Source: Gemmatimonadaceae bacterium
GTDB taxonomy: Bacteria; Latescibacterota; UBA2968; UBA8231
Reading direction: 5' to 3'
DNA length: 8,898 nt
NCBI GenBank assembly: GCA_002726335.1
Contig: PBSR01000212.1
Location: 1-8,898 of the forward strand
The position numbers were made by a program, and so were the translations under genes. Every line of letters starts with the position of its first letter. The first letter of the stretch is position 1. The notes beneath the pieces were generated by a model that saw only the letters and a program-made list of their open reading frames with translations, had not been told where the DNA came from and made no database searches. Of the stretch, positions 5,538 to 8,898 are shown one piece after another.

Positions 5538-6962
5538 ATGATTGATGTACGTCAGATCCGCGAAAACCCGGACGCTCTGCGTCAGGCCATCAGCCGCCGT
5601 GGCGTGGACCCGGCAAAGGCGGATGTCGATCACTTCCTCGCTCTCGATGAAGAGCGCCGCACGCTACAGCAGGAGATCGACGGTCTCAACGCCCAGAAGA
5701 AGGAACTGGCCCAGTTGGGCAGGACCGATCCGGATGCGGCTCGAGCCCGCGGGCAACAACTGCGCGAAACCACCCGTGACGTCGAGGCGAAGCTGGCCGG
5801 GGTCACCGGGGAGTGGCAGACCATCCTCGACTGGTTCCCCAACTGGCCGCACCAGGACATGCCCGATGGAACCGGCGAGGAGGACAACCCCGAGGAATGT
5901 GTGTGGCTTCCAGGAACGGGCTATCTGCCTGCCGACAGCCTCGGCAAGGGGGATGGGTCGAAGGCAGCCATGTCGTTGAAGCCCGCCCATGCCGAGGGTG
6001 AGTTTGAGGCCATCGAGCATGCGGACCTGGCGCCGACCCTGGGCGTCGACACCTTGCAGGCGTCACAGGTCTCCGGTTCGCGGTTCACCTACCTGAAGGG
6101 TGACATCGCGCGGATGCAGTACGCCATTCAGCAGCTGCTGTGCAATGAGTTGCTGAACCGGGGGTACGACATGATGGTGCCGCCTTTGCTCGTGCGCGAG
6201 CGGACTCTGTATGGCACGTCGCACTTTCCGGAGGGCCGCGACCAGGTCTACGCCATCGAGTCGGAGAACGTCGAGGATGGGGCGCAGCTGTTCCTCGTGG
6301 GTTCATCGGAGCCGACCAACTTCAGCTATTTCATGGACCGCACACTGAACGAAGCCGACCTGCCGGTAAAAGTCTTCGCCTATACGACCTGCTTCCGCTC
6401 GGAGGCTGGCTCCTGGGGCCGCGACGTGCGGGGTATCAAACGGGTGCACCAGTTCGACAAGATCGAGATGAACGCGGTGTGTGCTCCGGAGCAGTCACAT
6501 GAACTGTACGAGGAGTTCGGGCAGATCAACCAGTGGCTGCTGCAGCAGTTGCAGTTGCCCTATCGGATGGTCGCCAAATGTGCTGGCGATGCCGGGTACC
6601 TGGCGACACACATCCAGCGGGACGGCGAGGTGTGGATGCCGGCCACGGGAGAGTGGATGGAGGTGATGACAGACACCAACACCACCGACTATCAGGCCCG
6701 GCGGCTCAACATCCGCTACCGCCCCACCGAGGGGGGTGGTCTGAAGTTCTGTCACACCGTCAACGACACCGGCTGTGCCATCGGCCGCATGCTGATCGCT
6801 ATCCTCGAGAACTACCAGCAGGCGGACGGTTCAGTGAAGGTTCCCGAAGCGCTGCAGGCCGTGGTCGGCAAGGACCAGTTGACGCCCGATCCGGCGGCGG
6901 TCGACAGTGGCGGCGGGAAGGGCAAGCGAGTTGCCGGCAAGAAGAAGGGGAAGAAGCAATGA
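5538..6962 (+). CDS. serS: Seryl-tRNA synthetase with basic C-terminal tail
   Basis: SerRS is a class II enzyme that charges tRNA-Ser and tRNA-Sec with serine. Residues 1-100 start with the typical MIDVRQIRENPDALRQAISRR and form the tRNA-binding coiled-coil arm. The catalytic domain follows, with motif 2 as CFRSEAGSWGRDVRGIKRVHQFDKIE (285-310) and motif 3 ending in GRMLIAILENYQQADGSVKVPEAL (416-439), including Arg417. DYQARRLNIRYR (384-395) is also diagnostic. Several positions differ from the bacterial consensus I know: the serine-binding T-x-E is S-S-E (256-258), the E-x-SSxSN loop reads EVMTDTNTTD (375-384), and NGSGLA reads NDTGCA (409-414). The last 20 or so residues are Gly/Lys-rich (KGKRVAGKKKGKKQ), absent from E. 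coli SerRS. At 474 residues it is longer than most bacterial forms (about 420-430). The stop overlaps folD (ATGA). It is very probably the housekeeping SerRS. Confidence 0.93.
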   Translation: MIDVRQIRENPDALRQAISRRGVDPAKADVDHFLALDEERRTLQQEIDGLNAQKKELAQLGRTDPDAARARGQQLRETTRDVEAKLAGVTGEWQTILDWFPNWPHQDMPDGTGEEDNPEECVWLPGTGYLPADSLGKGDGSKAAMSLKPAHAEGEFEAIEHADLAPTLGVDTLQASQVSGSRFTYLKGDIARMQYAIQQLLCNELLNRGYDMMVPPLLVRERTLYGTSHFPEGRDQVYAIESENVEDGAQLFLVGSSEPTNFSYFMDRTLNEADLPVKVFAYTTCFRSEAGSWGRDVRGIKRVHQFDKIEMNAVCAPEQSHELYEEFGQINQWLLQQLQLPYRMVAKCAGDAGYLATHIQRDGEVWMPATGEWMEVMTDTNTTDYQARRLNIRYRPTEGGGLKFCHTVNDTGCAIGRMLIAILENYQQADGSVKVPEALQAVVGKDQLTPDPAAVDSGGGKGKRVAGKKKGKKQ

Positions 6963-7849
6963 GTGCGCGGATTCTGGATGGACAGGCTCTGGCAAAGGAC
7001 TTCAGGAAAGAGCTGAAGACCGAGGTGGCCGGACTGGAGGCCGATCACGGCGTCGTGCCGGGTCTGGCGGTGGTTCTGGTGGGAGATGACCCGGCGTCGA
7101 TGTCGTATGTGAAGGGCAAACGCAAGGCGGCGGCCGAGGTGGGTGTGTATTCGGTGGAGTCGAAGTTCGACGCCGACCTGCCACAGACGGACCTGATCGC
7201 CGAGATCGAAAGACTGAACGCCGACGACTCGGTGCACGGGATTCTCGTGCAGCTGCCCCTGCCCGACGGACTGGACGAAGAAGCAACGCTGAACGCCATC
7301 GATCCCGATAAGGATGCCGATGGCCTGCACCCGGTGAATCTGGGTCGGCTGATCCGCGGGCAGGAGGGCTTCTTGCCCTGCACGCCTCACGGTGTGCAAC
7401 AGATCCTGGCGCGGTCCGGCGTGGACGTGGCCGGCAAGCATGTCGTCGTCGTCGGCCGCAGCACCCTCGTCGGACGGCCGTTGGCCAATATCCTGACGCA
7501 GAAGGGCCCGGGAGCCAACGCGACGGTCACGATCTGTCACACCGGTACGAAGGATCTGGCCTACCACACCAGACAGGCAGACGTGCTCGTCGTCGTCACC
7601 GGTTTCCGCAATACGGTGACAGCTGACATGGTGAAGCCCGGCGTCGTCGTCATCGACGTGGGGGTGACCCGTATCGATGATGCGTCACGCAAGCGGGGTT
7701 GGCGGCTTGTGGGAGATGTCGACTTCGACGGGGTGAAAGAGGTGGCCTCCGCCATCACTCCGGTGCCTGGCGGCGTCGGTCCCTGGACGATCACGATGCT
7801 GCTGTACAATACGATCAGGGGGGCAAAGCGGGCTCACGGCATCTGCTGA
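6959..7849 (+). CDS. folD: Bifunctional methylene-THF dehydrogenase / methenyl-THF cyclohydrolase FolD
   Basis: FolD oxidises 5,10-methylene-THF to 5,10-methenyl-THF with NADP+ and then hydrolyses it to 10-formyl-THF, in the cytoplasm. The 296-residue protein matches the family from end to end: GDDPASMSYVKGKRKA with Tyr50 and the catalytic Lys54, VHGILVQLPLPDGLDE (92-107), DPDKDADGLHPVNLGRL with Asp121, LPCTPHGVQQIL (139-150), the Rossmann loop VVVVGRSTLVGRP (162-174), IDVGVTRID and the C-terminal ITPVPGGVGPWTITMLLYNT (266-285). ATG 6959 overlaps the serS stop by 4 nt. A purine-rich AGGGG about 8 nt upstream, inside the Lys-codon tail of serS, can act as its ribosome-binding site. Longer readings into serS are spurious because they run through the conserved SerRS motif 3. 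Its product is the substrate of PurU at the other end of the window. Confidence 0.97.
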   Translation: MSARILDGQALAKDFRKELKTEVAGLEADHGVVPGLAVVLVGDDPASMSYVKGKRKAAAEVGVYSVESKFDADLPQTDLIAEIERLNADDSVHGILVQLPLPDGLDEEATLNAIDPDKDADGLHPVNLGRLIRGQEGFLPCTPHGVQQILARSGVDVAGKHVVVVGRSTLVGRPLANILTQKGPGANATVTICHTGTKDLAYHTRQADVLVVVTGFRNTVTADMVKPGVVVIDVGVTRIDDASRKRGWRLVGDVDFDGVKEVASAITPVPGGVGPWTITMLLYNTIRGAKRAHGIC

Positions 7850-7920
7850 CCCACAGCGAAACCAGTCCGGGGACTCCCGTTCCCGGCCTTTCCTTGTTAT
7901 ATAGGGGTATCCCAACCCCC

Positions 7921-7935
7921 GTTCCGCCCCGGAAC
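7921..7935 (+). repeat. Perfect inverted repeat GTTCCG-CCC-CGGAAC
   Basis: A 6-bp perfect stem with a 3-nt loop, 71 nt after the folD stop. With no T-run after it, it is not a standard terminator. The dyad could be an operator or an mRNA-stabilising hairpin. Confidence 0.5.
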
Positions 7936-7942
7936 GAGACTC

Positions 7943-7960
7943 CGCGCCTCTCCCGGCGCG
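7943..7960 (+). repeat. Perfect inverted repeat CGCGCC-TCTCCC-GGCGCG
   Basis: A second GC-only 6-bp stem with a 6-nt loop, 7 nt after the first, giving two stacked hairpins in front of the beta-helix gene. No T-run follows. Its role is unknown; factor-assisted termination of serS-folD or leader structure are both possible. Confidence 0.45.
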
Positions 7961-7987
7961 AGTGCCGTCAACAACGGTAAGAGGTCC

Positions 7988-8898
7988 ATGCGTCATCCGA
8001 TTGCTCTGCTGCCGGTACTGGGCCTGTGCCTGGTGCGGTGCGTCCCTATGGCCGTACGCGCCCAGGAGACCGTTCTCATCGTCACCCAGCAGGAGGACGA
8101 TGGCTTCTTCACGACGATCTCTGCCGCCCTCGATGCGATTCCCGACGAGATGGCCGGACCCTACGTCATCGAGATCCGTGACGACGAGACCTACGAGGAG
8201 CAGGTCAAGGTCAACGTCAATTCGTCGGCGTCCGCCACATTGACGATACGTCCCGGCGTCGGCAACACTCCCGCGATCCAGTCGGACAAGAACAAGAAGC
8301 CGGCACTCAAGATCAGCTCACCCTTCGTGACGGTTGAGGGGCTGACACTGCTCGGTCGCGGTCAGAGCTCCGGCGTGCACCTCGACTGGGCGGACGATGT
8401 GACGGTGCGTGACTGCGACATCCGCGATGCTGAAGGCGGACCCAGGTCGGGCGTCTACATCCAGGGGGCGCAGCGGGCACTGATCACGGACAACACGATT
8501 CGCGACAACGGTGTGGGCATCCTCGTCTTCGACGCTGAGGATGGCGGCAACACGATCCGCAACAACCGGATCTACAACAATCGGGTACGGGGAATCTGGA
8601 TCTACAAGGGCTCGGCGAATACGAGCGTTCTCAACAACACGCTGTATCACAACCAGGTCGAGATCCACCTGGGGAAAGGGAACAAGAAGAACGATGAGCC
8701 CGGCGAGGGGAACATCTTCCGTAACAACATCCTCGTAGCGCACGAGAACGACGGCTACGGCGTCCGCGTGAATATGAAGGACGCCCAGGGTCTGCCGGCG
8801 GGAACCGTGTTCGACTACAACCTGTATCACACGGAGGACGGTGGCACTCGAGTCGCGCGCTTCCGCAATCAGGACATGGACACCCTCGTCGACTGGCA
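7988..8898 (+). CDS. Secreted right-handed parallel beta-helix protein (3'-truncated by window edge)
   Basis: The frame is open from ATG 7988 to the end of the window (303 codons plus 2 bases). Residues 1-25 form a signal peptide: a short basic start, the hydrophobic core IALLPVLGLCLV, and a VRA-QE site typical of signal peptidase I, so export is expected. The start of the mature part (TVLIVTQQEDDGFFTTISAALDAIP) resembles the N-terminal turn of pectin-lyase-fold proteins. From about residue 105 there are repeated beta-helix turns marked by Asn ladders, such as VTVRDCDIRDAEG, ALITDNTIRDNGVGILVF, NTIRNNRIYNNRVRGIWIY, TSVLNNTLYHNQ and NIFRNNILVAHEND (PbH1/NosD-like). Such proteins are often polysaccharide lyases or binding proteins. 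I cannot place it in a lyase family or point to catalytic residues, and the C-terminus is missing. It may be under separate control from serS-folD. Confidence 0.88.
   Translation, partial: MRHPIALLPVLGLCLVRCVPMAVRAQETVLIVTQQEDDGFFTTISAALDAIPDEMAGPYVIEIRDDETYEEQVKVNVNSSASATLTIRPGVGNTPAIQSDKNKKPALKISSPFVTVEGLTLLGRGQSSGVHLDWADDVTVRDCDIRDAEGGPRSGVYIQGAQRALITDNTIRDNGVGILVFDAEDGGNTIRNNRIYNNRVRGIWIYKGSANTSVLNNTLYHNQVEIHLGKGNKKNDEPGEGNIFRNNILVAHENDGYGVRVNMKDAQGLPAGTVFDYNLYHTEDGGTRVARFRNQDMDTLVDW

Larger units (their letters stand above)
7850..7987 (+). promoter_or_regulatory. Spacer between folD and the beta-helix gene, possible promoter
   Basis: These 138 nt hold a TATATA (7898-7903) that could be a -10 box, but no convincing -35 element lies 16-18 nt upstream. 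Two perfect inverted repeats follow downstream (7921-7935 and 7943-7960), placing them in the presumed 5' leader or at the end of folD mRNA. AAGAGG (7979-7984) lies only 3 nt before ATG 7988, a close but usable ribosome-binding site. A separate promoter for the secreted protein is likely from the gap length, not proven. Confidence 0.35.

Noticed and set aside
6533..6958. In-frame upstream extension of folD to 6533
   Set aside because: The extra residues are an out-of-frame reading of conserved SerRS motifs; FolD homology starts exactly at 6959.
1..8898. Search for CRISPR arrays, transposases, toxin-antitoxin or phage-defence genes
   Set aside because: No spaced direct repeats, terminal inverted repeats with a transposase, or defence-type domains were seen. 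The HD protein alone does not make a defence system.

Overview
The window is GC-rich (by eye, above 60%) and densely packed with short or overlapping gene junctions, so it is bacterial. The gene mix suggests an uncultured, free-living Gram-negative-type lineage: a UxuA-like sugar-acid enzyme next to a phytanoyl-CoA-dioxygenase-family oxygenase, plus a secreted beta-helix protein. This mix is typical of candidate phyla such as Latescibacterota or Poribacteria, or of planctomycete-like groups. That placement is an inference from gene content only and is weak.

Layout. Positions 1-4510 hold a plus-strand gene string: the 3' part of purU (formyltetrahydrofolate deformylase), a 75-residue two-helix membrane protein, a 554-residue protein with a degenerate HD/HD-GYP-like domain, a mannonate dehydratase-like TIM-barrel enzyme, and a PhyH-family Fe(II)/2-oxoglutarate oxygenase. 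Gaps are 2-15 nt and one pair overlaps by 4 nt, so co-transcription is likely. Positions 4511-4797 are non-coding and carry a strong intrinsic terminator that reads on the minus strand. It serves the only minus-strand gene, a HAD-superfamily phosphatase/phosphomutase (4798-5439). A 98-nt divergent spacer follows, then serS (seryl-tRNA synthetase) and folD overlapping by 4 nt (5538-7849). A 138-nt spacer with two perfect inverted repeats leads into a secreted parallel beta-helix protein that runs off the right edge.

How the genes relate. PurU and FolD sit at opposite ends of the same one-carbon pool: FolD makes 10-formyl-THF from 5,10-methylene-THF, and PurU hydrolyses 10-formyl-THF to THF and formate. 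They are in separate transcription units. The UxuA-like enzyme and the PhyH oxygenase are tightly coupled and probably act on related small molecules, substrate unknown. The small membrane protein and HD protein overlap and may form a membrane-linked signalling or hydrolase pair.

I see no CRISPR array, transposase, tRNA, rRNA or recognisable defence cassette. Most of the window is well-understood housekeeping. The least explained parts are the HD protein with its membrane partner, the UxuA-like/PhyH pair, and the departures of this SerRS from the usual bacterial active-site motifs, together with its basic tail.
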